From the NCBI GenBank assembly GCA_964034945.1, contig OZ035960.1, positions 26,833,487 to 26,897,486 on the forward strand: a stretch of DNA of 64,000 nucleotides, written 5' to 3'. How positions within the stretch are numbered: the first letter of the stretch is position 1; every line of letters begins with the position of its first letter. A program made the translations under genes and the position numbers. The notes under the pieces were generated by a model. The model made no database searches and was not told the DNA's origin. It worked only from the letters and a program-made list of their open reading frames with translations. Positions 23,201 through 32,547 of the stretch are shown piece after piece. The stretch comes from Chrysopilus asiliformis (lineage: Eukaryota > Arthropoda > Insecta > Diptera > Rhagionidae).

Positions 23201-23900
23201 GCCTGTGCGTTGCAAGTTTACGGAGTTATCTTAGAAACAACATTTCCACAGAACACCGATTTAAATTCTATTGAATGTGAATATCTGTATGGCATTCTCT
23301 ATAATCATATAAAATTTATGAGAAATTGTTTAAAAAACCAATTGAAATGGACTTACAAAAGTACAAATAATGAAGAAACCTGTGATTGTTATATTAAAAT
23401 AGGAACTAGTTTTGTTACATTGTTTCATTTAATTTTTAAACAATGGATTGATAATTCGTTGCGTGTTGGTAAGATGAATTTCGTATCTATAAATAAAAAA
23501 ATGCACTGAAATTAATTTTAAATTCCACATAGATATAAGGAAAACATCAAAAATTACAAAACTTGGAGCCTTGGTGCTTTGTGATGTATTTCATATCGGA
23601 TATCGACGAGAAATCCTTCAAGGAAGTGCCATCAAACATCGCCTACAATTGATTCACGATTGGTTAACCGATTATCAGGATGTGTTTTATTTTAAAGAAG
23701 CCCATTGTATGTTTTATATTCTCATTAATCACTTCTAGAATTATACAATATAAATTTTTGTGTTTTTAGTGAGATGTTTGAGGAAAGTTAATATTTCACA
23801 TATCATTGTTGATCCACTGCGGAATGTCGTGCCAAGTGAACAAAACATGTGGACCAAGAGAAATGAAATTTGGCAAAATCTTACATCAGAATTTTTTTGA
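20226..23900 (+). CDS. mus304: ATRIP homologue (mus304), ATR checkpoint partner, 10 exons
   Basis: Nuclear partner of the ATR kinase that brings it to RPA-coated single-stranded DNA. Exons: 20226-20334, 20387-20802, 20864-20968, 21022-21286, 21434-21502, 21560-21669, 22503-22847, 22910-23468, 23533-23706, 23770-23900. All are GT-AG and total 2283 nt, giving 760 residues. The N-terminus is basic (MSKRPIFAMPQKLKKPR). Near residues 44-62 an acidic patch (DDGDLWGDDDCEILLASQAL) matches the RPA70-binding checkpoint recruitment motif of ATRIP. Exons 3-4 encode a coiled coil containing GEVAMLR, conserved in ATRIP. Exons 7-10 encode a helical, HEAT-like C-terminal half ending in LTSEFF. The identification rests on the acidic motif, coiled coil and architecture, not on a database search. 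Confidence 0.88.
21670..22502 (+). other. Long intron 6 of the ATRIP gene
   Basis: This 833-bp intron is much longer than its 50-150 bp neighbours. It holds three spaced copies of ATGCACCGCAGG-like words (about 22068-22144), a CCGGACACAATC/CCGGATGTCTCCGGAC segment and a T15 run near 22.29 kb. This suggests a decayed insertion of unknown class. Confidence 0.5.
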
Positions 23901-23912
23901 TTTGTACTTACA

Positions 23913-23918
23913 AATAAA
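23913..23918 (+). terminator. ATRIP gene poly(A) signal
   Basis: AATAAA lies 13 nt after the stop codon, which implies a very short 3' UTR. Confidence 0.55.
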
Positions 23919-24478
23919 AATTCGCAGGGTAAAATTCACGGAATAGAGTGTCGGATGTAAACGAAATCTAAAAAACCTGCTTTTTAAATGACAAAATTTA
24001 TAAAAAAAATTTGTGCTTTTAGATATATCGGGAAGTTCTGTCCGATAATGTCATCTCAAGTTTGAGCACTTGGGATGTTGTCATTTAAAACTTATATGGT
24101 TGCCTCTTTTGTCATTGGATTTCTACATAGATGCTCTTCTAAAATTATTGAACGATTTAACAGAATGCTTTACTATCTGATCATAATGTTAAAAGGAAAT
24201 TCCAAAATAATCATATTCGGAACCTTGTTCAAAATAGACCTGTTAATTCAAAAATGAACAGAACTTTCCGGTAAACCTAATATAATTAGTAGCTAAGTTC
24301 AATAACTCTCTTCCACTTTTAAATAAAATATGTTAATATTCGTCAAATATTTTTACTTTCTTCTACGGAGTATAATAAAGTGTTGTATTCATGAAAAATT
24401 TCGACCTCTTAATTTTGCCTAAAAAACATTTCCCGATCACTCCTGAGTCGATTGGAGTCATATTTAAAAAATGTCTTT

Positions 24479-24807
24479 CCGTCTGTCAGTCTGTCTGTCA
24501 GTCTGTCTGTCAGTCTGTCTGTCAGTCTGTCTGTCAGTCTGTCTGTCAGTCTGTCTGTCAGTCTGTCTGTCAGTCTGTCTGTCAGTCTGTCTGTCTGTCA
24601 GTCTGTCTGTCAGTCTGTCTGTCAGTCTGTCTGTCTGTCAGTCTGTCTGTCAGTCTGTCTGTCAGTCTGTCTGTCAGTCTGTCTGTCAGTCTGTCTGTCA
24701 GTCTGTCTGTCAGTCTGTCTGTCAGTCTGTCTGTCAGTCTATCTGTCAGTCTATCTGTCAGTCTGTCAGTCTGTCTGTCAGTCTGTCTGTCTGTTTGTCA
24801 GTCTGTG
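24479..24807. repeat. CTGT-rich microsatellite, 12-bp unit CTGTCTGTCAGT
   Basis: About 27 tandem units, mostly CTGTCTGTCAGT with some CTGT insertions and a few CTAT variants toward the end. Three plus frames are open through it and spell Ser/Val/Cys/Leu/Gln repeats, which are artefacts. It lies inside an interspersed repeat of the CTGT/CCGT kind and looks like an expansion of that element's internal tetranucleotide run. Confidence 0.95.
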
Positions 24808-25620
24808 TACAAGATTTCTCAAAAACTAATAGAGCTAGCGCCATGAAATTTTATAGGCATGTTGGGTCCTGAAATGGGACGATCCTATCAACTTTTGGTG
24901 GAAATCCGTTAACCGGAAGTATCCAAAATGGCGGTTTTTTAAAAATCGCAATTTCGTTTTTCTCGATTTACTCCCAAACTACGCGTTTTTTAGTGGCCTT
25001 AAGTATGACAAAACTTGAAACGAGATAAACCGTTATTTCCAAAAAAACAGTTTTTTGCGATTATCTCGAAAACTAACGGGTTTTTGCTGACTGAATGTAT
25101 GAAGCGAATTAATGAGAATGGCATTCTGCACAATTTTGTCTTTTACCGTTATCCGTTATCTTTTACCGTTATTGAGATATTTTCATTAATATGTAAAAAA
25201 TCATATTTTTGCGAATAATTTGCAAACTAACGGTTTTTCGACAAATCAGTTAAAAGAATAATTAAAGATGTTAACATTTTCTACATTTTTGCCATTTACC
25301 GTAAATTGATATCTTTTACCGTTTTCAAGTTATCTCAAATTTTGTACGTTTTTGATATTTTTGGATGAACCAACAATTTATTGGGAGGTCGTCTTAGGTT
25401 GACAACGCGACAGGGCTCTAGCGTAAATTGCACATGGTCGTAGATTTTGTAGAAGAAAGTTTTGTGTTGACCACAACTGATATTTTAAGTGTAGTCTATG
25501 CTCCTAACTAATGGCTTTTCTACCATGTACGATGAAAGGGATTTATCCTACAGTATATTTATACATATATAATAAAACTATTTTAATTTTGGATTTTTTC
25601 ATAAATTTTGATATACGTTA
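24808..25620 (+). repeat. Repeat flank of the CTGT expansion (family C)
   Basis: Sequence after the microsatellite contains GAGCTAGCGCCATGAAATTT and two or more degenerate blocks of the kind TTATCTCGAAAACTAACGG and TTTTACCGTT (near 25.05, 25.14, 25.21 and 25.31 kb). Internal repetition and the link to the CTGT run mark it as a decayed interspersed repeat. No gene is visible between 23.92 and 28.23 kb. Confidence 0.5.
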
Positions 25621-25659
25621 ATGTATTTGATCGTACTGAAGCCAAATATAAAGTTTTTA

Positions 25660-26010
25660 AAATTTATTTCTGCCTGTCTGGCATCACGCGTAAACGGCCC
25701 AACCGATTTCGATGAAATTTTGCACACGGATAAAGTTAATTGCAGAACAAAGGATAGGATACTTTTTAATGACCTTTACCCCATTCCCACGATATCTCTT
25801 GAACCACTGAAGGCATTCGAATCCATGTTTAGTGAGGCTATCCTGGCTGCGTTCATAATTACAGAAATCTAACGCAGTACTGCGCGAAAGTCAGCTACAC
25901 ATAAAAAGCAGAATTAGATTTTTCGACTCATTCGGGGGTTTTCGACGTCGCTGATCGCAAATCTGGTGCTAGAATCTCAAAATTCAAAGCGGAAGTCTGG
26001 AAAGAATAAC
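25660..26010 (+). repeat. Interspersed repeat, family B-like copy
   Basis: It contains AACCGATTTCGATGAAATTT followed by TTGCACACGG, and later a TTTTCGACGTCGCTGATCGC block, in the order seen in family B copies. Strongly diverged. Confidence 0.45.
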
Positions 26011-26280
26011 GGCCTTTTTCAAAAGTTTTAAGTTATTTTTGGGTTTTTGGATAAAAAAAGCTATGCAAAAACAACTTTACGACGGGTATGCAATGCAGTT
26101 ACAAATAAATTGGAATAATGACACAAGTCAACACGATTTTCGAGTTTGGATTCCAATAAATTAATTCTGATTTCTCGCTGGATCTAAGACAGGAAATGAT
26201 CACTTTCCCAAAATACAAAGTATTATAAAAAGACAGTTAAAAAGGGAAGTTTTTCTTTCTAATATACAGTTATAGATGTA

Positions 26281-26456
26281 TGCTAGCGCTACACTATCCG
26301 CGAATCCAAGCAAATCACAATCTCGGCATTGCATTACGTTTTTTCCATTACCGGATATTTTATACTTTTCATATCTTATATCGCAAACCGGCGGATGGAT
26401 TACAAAAAAGATCCCAACCTGTGGTTCGCCAACATTCGGAGAGTGTGGCGCTAGCA
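26281..26456. mobile_element. Foldback element, 176 bp
   Basis: The left arm TGCTAGCGCTACACTATCCG is the imperfect reverse complement of the right arm ending CGGAGAGTGTGGCGCTAGCA. About 20 bp match with 2 mismatches. The interior is non-coding, so this looks like a MITE relic. Confidence 0.6.
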
Positions 26457-26772
26457 CTACTACAGGTTTCGAAAAAGCCGTGGTAATACACGCAGAATTA
26501 CTGTTATCCGGAATAATATGAGAGTCATAATAAAATTTGTGAAAATTTGAAACAAAGGAAAAACTGCTAATAAGTGAGTTGTTAATTAGCGAGGCATAAT
26601 ATAATTATCCAAATCGGTTCAGTAGTTTCGAAAAAAATCATGAAAGGAAACTATTTGTTTTTTACATTCCAATTTTTCTGTTCTGGCGTTATTGTTATCC
26701 CAATTAATTTTGAGCAGCAAACTAAGATGTCGAACAGGACAAAATATGATGTACTACTCTATAGTACCTGTA

Positions 26773-26885
26773 ATGGCGAGTTTCACGAAGCTTTTAGCGA
26801 CAACTAAATCCAGTAAGCAGGCTCTTTTTGCTGGAAATTCGCCCGTTAACTCGATTTAGCGGTTGCTAAAAATTTCATCAAACCC
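26773..26885. mobile_element. Diverged foldback element, ~113 bp
   Basis: The left arm GGCGAGTTTCACGAAGCTTT plus TAGCGACAACTAAATC pairs imperfectly with a right arm GATTTAGCGGTTGCTAAAAA plus TTTCATCAAACCC. Pairing covers about 35 bp with several mismatches. No coding sequence. Confidence 0.5.
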
Positions 26886-27127
26886 AAATTCAAGTTTGAG
26901 GTATATTTGATCTTAGGACGTCAAGGCTTTTTGCCTGCTGTAGATTAATTTTGCGAAAAATGTAAAAAAGTATAGAAAAAATTTCAATTTTTTAAGTTAC
27001 ACTATTGCTGATAGAGAAAATGAATTACGAGAGAATAGTAAAGAGAAATCCATGCCCATTAGAGAGTGAAGTGCAACACAACAAGTAGTTTATTGATTGT
27101 AGGAGTAAAAGAGACATAAGTAATGAT

Positions 27128-27539
27128 TATATCGCACATGGTCCCGTAGACTGTAGTATCTCAAAATCGGCCATTTTGAGAAAAACGCATTCAAAGTTTT
27201 CATTTCAAAATAATTGTTTATGAATAATTGTTTTTTCTGTTGTCTGTACAGTAATATTTCAATTTATTACTCTTTTGATAATAATTTACAGATCATTTGC
27301 TTCATTTTTTTTTTTTTTTGCAATAATAAAAGATAGAGATAGGTTTGTTTTCCACAAAATCAATTTAAATTTTAAAAAATGGGAATTTAAAAAACCAAAA
27401 AAAAATAAATTTTAGGACTACGTTTACATTTAAATTTGTTTTTCATTTGATTCAGTCAATTTTCCTTTACATAATGGAATAATTACTCAAAAACACATTT
27501 TTTTGAGATACTACAGTCTACGGGACCATGTGCGATATA
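27128..27539. mobile_element. MITE with 39-bp perfect terminal inverted repeats
   Basis: The left end TATATCGCACATGGTCCCGT continues through AGACTGTAGTATCTCAAAA and is repeated without mismatch as the reverse complement at 27501-27539. The 412-bp element has an AT-rich non-coding interior. The terminal TATA on each side allows a TA target duplication, as in Tc1/mariner-type MITEs, but the exact boundary within TATAT is ambiguous. Confidence 0.88.
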
Positions 27540-28230
27540 TTCCCATGAAGCATATTAAACGAACCCAGTTTGAATCATCTATAATTTACTATTAATTACT
27601 TAAAAGTACATATATTATGCAACGAAAATTATATTGGGATAGAAAAAATGGTCAAAAAGTTAATAACTTGCAAAATATTCGCCCCCAAGAAAAATTCAAA
27701 ATCATACCGGTTTATCGCTCTACTCCGTAATTTCTGTGACAGCAAGCGTAGGAAATGAATGACCACATCTGACGTTTTCTTGTTTACAAATTTGCCTCGT
27801 AGACTTCTCCCTGTCAAGAAATCAGTAGTAGATGGAAGGAGGGCTGCTTTTGTGAAGGAAGCCCACTTTAAATTAAACTAACTACCTGTAAGTTTTGGTC
27901 TGATGTGATTTTTATGCATTTAATAACATTTTGTGCCGTGAAACGATACATTTGTGTAGCATTTAAGAAAGTCTGATTAAATTGGAAAAAATCTGCAACC
28001 TTATCAGAAAAGGTTCTTTATTTGGTAAAAATAAATTATGTAACAGTCAGATAACTGCGAATCGATTCCATTCAAGTTTTACATAGCATTTAGAACTGAA
28101 GGAACCTCAAACCCATGAGAACTTCTGGGTATACAACGAAAGCAATAGAGACGCAATTTTTCTTTGACTGAATTCTGAACTGAAGTGGTGAATTCTTCTT
28201 TGACTACAGTCGATTTACGGGCCTCACAAG

Positions 28231-30555
28231 ATGCAGCAAACGACGAATAGAAATGAAATGCGGCCAATTATCAACTACGCGGATTCCTTCTGGTGTACGT
28301 ACATAATTTCGGTCGTAGCCGCCAACATTGCCGAATTGGGTAAATCAATTTATTGAATTCAATTAACTGCGTCACTGAAGAGTTATTCAAATTGGTTTCT
28401 TTTTAGCCACATACCCGCTGGATTTGACCAAAACACGACTTCAGATACAGGGTGAGGAGGCGGCCCTGAAGAAGAATTTCCAAACGAAGGTAATTTTGTT
28501 AGAAAATGTGATTTTCCTTATAAATAAAACGTAAATCTGTAATACATGGGGGTTTTTTAACTTTCTGGTTTACATTTCAATAGGGGTGTTCATTTTACCT
28601 CGCAAAACCTTCGCAAGCGTCATAAACTTGGCCAAAAACTCATATTGCGACGGTTTTGCGAGATGAAGTGAATACCCCTAATATTTCTCCCACTATTTGC
28701 AAAGTTTTCATTAACAAATAGATTTTCAGTAAACTAGAAGGCCGCATACTACATGCTTTATTGCGCAATTAGATTGGTTGGGTCGGTCGAATGTATGGAA
28801 ATTTTAATTCGGGGGTATGGGAATTTTAATTTAGAGGTATGGGAATTTTAATTCTCCTATATTTGATTACATCAACTAAACAATCAGCTGAAACCAAAGT
28901 CTGGTATTTGTGTCGCTTTTTAAACACATTTGAAATATTCTAAACTGCCTTTTGTAACTGTTTGGGACCATGCAGAAAAAACGTCTAATTTTCGTCCTTT
29001 TGAACTCAGGCCCCTTTCTCACTCGATACGGAGTTTTTTGTGAAAAAACAATCAAAAACAAGAGGCTGTTTATAAAACACGTCCCGTTAATTAGATCTCC
29101 TCTTTACTCTCTCGCAATTTTTTCTGTGGAATTTAGTGCCGTCATCGCTCGCTCTACCGTAAACCCATCACCTTCCTAAATCTGCGACGTTTTTTATAGA
29201 CAACCCTAATCCATTTTTCTAAGATTAACGTATTTTATAGTCCGCCTCAATAAAAAATTAACAAATTTTTGTAATAATCGGTCAACTAATTTTACAGTTG
29301 TGCCAATAATTTGCTTCTTGTCTTATTTCTCTGATTTTTTTTAATAGTGTTTTCTTGCGATTAAAGTATAGCTGTGAAACTTTGAATATAAAACTATATT
29401 TATCGAATGTTTACTTTGGCAGTCTCATAATGTTATCCCCTATAGATGCAATACCGCGGTATGGTGGCAACCGCATCTGGAATTATCCGTGAAGAGGGTG
29501 TCATGAAACTTTGGCAGGGAGTCACACCAGCTCTATATCGGCATGTCGTTTACAGGTGAATTTTTTAAACCATTTTTTAAATCATTTAATATTTACATTT
29601 AAAAATGCTGTGAATTCCAATCATGATTCAATACTTTTTATCAACGGTTTGTAATCGCTTTAAAACTGTAGGTAGGAGGAGCAGGGAAGAAAAAACTTTT
29701 TTAAACTTAAAAAACACTCAATAAGAAAAAAAATGTTGGATTAAAATTCCACATTTTCATTGCAGCGGTGTCCGAATAGTGGTATATGATCACTTACGCA
29801 AGAAATTCGGTGCAACTGTAACGACTAGCCTACCACTATGGCAATCAGCAGTCTGTGGTGCTTCGGCTGGAGCATTGGCGCAATGGATGGCATCGCCGGC
29901 AGATTTAGTCAAGGTCCAAATCCAAATGGAAGGAAAGCGACGTCTGATGGGCCTGGAGCCCAGAGTTCAAGGCGCCGTTCATGCATTGAAGGATATCGTG
30001 AGTCGCGGTGGCATCAAGGGATTGTGGAAAGGAAGTGTGCCAAATGTCCAACGTGCGGCCCTAGTCAATTTCGGTAGGATAAAATGTTATTAACCACAGA
30101 ATATTTTTTTTCAAAATAAATTGACCTTCAGGTGATCTCACCACATATGATACTGCAAAGCGTTTCATTATGAGGAAAACTAATTTACCTGATAGTAGTC
30201 ATTCAGTTCATGTGATGTCCTCAATTTGCGCTGGCCTAGTTGCAGCTACAATGGGTACTCCAGCCGACGTCGTTAAGACCAGAGTTATGAATCAGCCATG
30301 TGATGAGTTGGGCAGGTAAAAATCAATTAAAACTTATCAAAAACATTTTGATTTTTTCAACAATTTTATATTGTTTGCAGGGGTCTACTATATAAAGGCT
30401 CAATTGATTGCCTCCGACAAACAGTACAAACAGAAGGCTTCTTTGCCCTCTACAAGGGATTTTTACCTGTTTGGATTAGAATGGCCCCCTGGTCACTAAC
30501 ATTCTGGGTATCTTTTGAACAAATTCGTTTCATGCTGGGTGCATCCGGCTATTAG
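28231..30555 (+). CDS. Ucp4A: UCP4-type mitochondrial carrier, 6 exons
   Basis: Inner mitochondrial membrane carrier of the SLC25 family, uncoupling-protein-4 branch. Exons: 28231-28339, 28407-28489, 29446-29555, 29766-30073, 30132-30315, 30381-30555. All are GT-AG and total 969 nt, giving 322 residues, normal for the family. Three carrier repeats are each marked by the PX(D/E)XX(K/R) signature: PLDLTK, PADLVK and PADVVK. The N-terminus [18 protein letters not shown] and the third-repeat [16 protein letters not shown] are typical of UCP4. ATG 28231 is the first in frame after a TGA at 28201; a second ATG at 28258 is possible. UCP4A is the best match among UCP4 paralogues; UCP4B or C cannot be excluded without alignment. 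Intron 2 is about 1 kb and carries a small foldback element. Confidence 0.92.
28581..28680. mobile_element. 100-bp foldback MITE in UCP4 intron 2
   Basis: It starts TAGGGGTGTTCATTTTACCT and ends with the near-exact inverse, AGATGAAGTGAATACCCCTA. The arms extend to about 29 bp, including CTCGCAAAACC, with 3-4 mismatches. Non-coding. Confidence 0.75.
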
Positions 30556-30907
30556 TTTGTTTTTTATTCCTACACTAGGCGCACCATATATTAAGTTCAA
30601 TTATGTTTATTACAATCTTGTGCCATTTTTGTACAACTTTAGAAAAATTAGTAGAATTTTTTTAGTATCATTTAGTTCTTTGTTTCAAAAGTCATTATGA
30701 TGTTGTTTTCTGAGGTTTAAGATTACGTTACAAAGTTTTGTTTGAATTATATGAATCACAGGAAATGCAAAAAAAGAGTTTGAAATGTAGAGGGTAAAAT
30801 TTGGTTGTAGAAAATCTAAACTAGTTGATGAAATTTTGTGAGTACACATAGGGCGGAATAATGACAGAGAAAAATCTCATGGCAATCCAAAATTTTAAAA
30901 TGTTAGC

Positions 30908-30913
30908 AATAAA
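30908..30913 (+). terminator. UCP4 poly(A) signal
   Basis: AATAAA about 350 nt after the stop codon; the first clear hexamer on this strand downstream of the gene. Confidence 0.45.
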
Positions 30914-31262
30914 TTGTACTTTTTTATGTAACTGTGGATTTTATTATGATTTTTCCCATAAAGCCTCTACATTACTGACTACTGTCCGGTAAGTAAATAA
31001 AAATCCTGCAGGTCAGTTCTTCGACACTTGTCAGACAGCAATATGTCATTCAGTTTAAAAGCTAACTCGAAAAATTCCTCAATGTTCCAAAAAAAACTTC
31101 ATATTTCTTATAGATCTAAAGAAATTTTGTAATGTAGCCTCATTTATCCATTTTTGCTGCAAATGATTAATAAAAAAAACATTTTTTTTGCCTGTGGTGC
31201 GTTCTTTTATACTCGAGTAAAGAATCGGACCATTCCTTTTCTCCTCCATTCATGCCGCTTAA

Positions 31263-31661
31263 CACCCTGATTCTGATAGTCGTGTCATTCTCGACGAGAG
31301 TCGTTTTACTGGTTGTTAGTGCTTTTCTACCAACAAAAACACGTAAAACCACGGCATAGAGACAACCAAGGTATGCCATGAACTTTTGATAGTCAGGTGT
31401 GACGTCATTTGTGCCGACTTTTTTTAATTAATTTTTATATTTATTGATCACTATTTAATGCAATCAGTCCACTAATTTACAAATATCTTATTTAGATCGC
31501 ACTAAAATTTAAATAACCATCCACAAAACGAGATTCGTTCTGAACTTGACGAACTAATCGGCACAAGTGACGTTGCAAAGAAACGTCAGATTTGAGTTTA
31601 TGGCATACCTTGGTTGTCTCTATGCCGTGCGTAAAACGACACGACTATCAGAATCGGAGTG
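31263..31661. mobile_element. PIF/Harbinger-like MITE, 399 bp, TAA target duplication
   Basis: The ends are CACCCTGATTCTGATAGTCG and, on the other strand, CACTCCGATTCTGATAGTCG. TAA flanks both sides (31260-31262 and 31662-31664), the TWA-type duplication made by PIF/Harbinger transposases. A second inverted block, GGCATAGAGACAACCAAGGT, is perfect in both arms. The left arm carries about 50 bp of extra sequence between the two blocks. Non-coding. It lies between UCP4 and FAF2. Confidence 0.85.
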
Positions 31662-31664
31662 TAA

Positions 31665-32547
31665 GTTTTATCCGAAAATTGTAAAACATGTATGGAAAGT
31701 TACATTTTGGGTGTTTTTATTTAAAAACAGTTTTTTTTTAATTATGCGTTTATTTACTGACGGTCATTGGCTGACAAGCTATTTTGTGTAAAGTTAAATT
31801 AGTGGCAAAACTTTAATTCCCATTTAGTGGCAAAAAAAAGTTTTTCAATAAATATACTCTGAAGGAGTTAGTATTTCTTACTACCGTTTGTTTTATTTCG
31901 GGTATACAATAAACATATAAGTCAGCGCGCTTTGAGAATCGATGCTTGAAAATAGTACTATCCGGCTTTTCGCAAAGGTTTCAATGAACTGTACTAAAAA
32001 CCGAATGTTTACCTTGTGATATTGTACAGTTTTATAAATATAGTAATTGTTATAAACTATAATTTAATTTTTAATTTGAATTAAACTTAAACCATATTGA
32101 TTACCCAGTGTGAAACCGCCATAACGAAACTTTTCGGTAATTTTGCTTATTGGGTACTTTCGCATATAATTTCGGGAAATCGAGTCAAGTGTGACTCTCA
32201 GTTTCCAAATTTGTGATAAATAATTTACAACTAAACTAAAGTCTCGTAAAACCTTTCTTTGTGAGAAAAAATACTATAAACTGCCATGCAAAAACATTCA
32301 TGATATTTTTATATTTTGAGTTGAATAAAGGAAACAAGAAGAAGACCTTTTACATGAGTGATATTTTATATTTGAAAGCCACTTTTCGAGTTGGACACAA
32401 CAGGGCAAAAGTCTTCGAGCAGCTCAAGAGATTTTCTAAATTCGTTTTGATACGCATTCAATTTACACTTAACAATTGATAAAAGTAGTTTCACATCTTG
32501 ATTTAATTGTAGTACGCATACTAAATAAATCCAATTCAAAGAAAACT
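31665..32547. other. Upstream region of FAF2, no distinct feature
   Basis: AT-rich sequence. A TCAGTT initiator-like word occurs at 32198-32203, but no DPE follows at +28. The 72-codon ORF at 32261 has no recognisable domain, and I do not call it. Confidence 0.5.

Noticed and set aside
24030..24270. Possible inverted pair GGGAAGTTCTGTCC / GGAAAGTTCTGTTC after the ATRIP gene
   Set aside because: Only about 12 matching bases with mismatches; too short to call an element.
24391..24872. ORFs rich in Ser/Val/Cys/Gln/Leu
   Set aside because: Translations of the CTGTCTGTCAGT microsatellite in three frames; no non-repetitive coding part.
32261..32479. 72-codon ORF upstream of FAF2
   Set aside because: No domain, no similarity I recognise, AT-rich codons; within the expected 5' region of FAF2.
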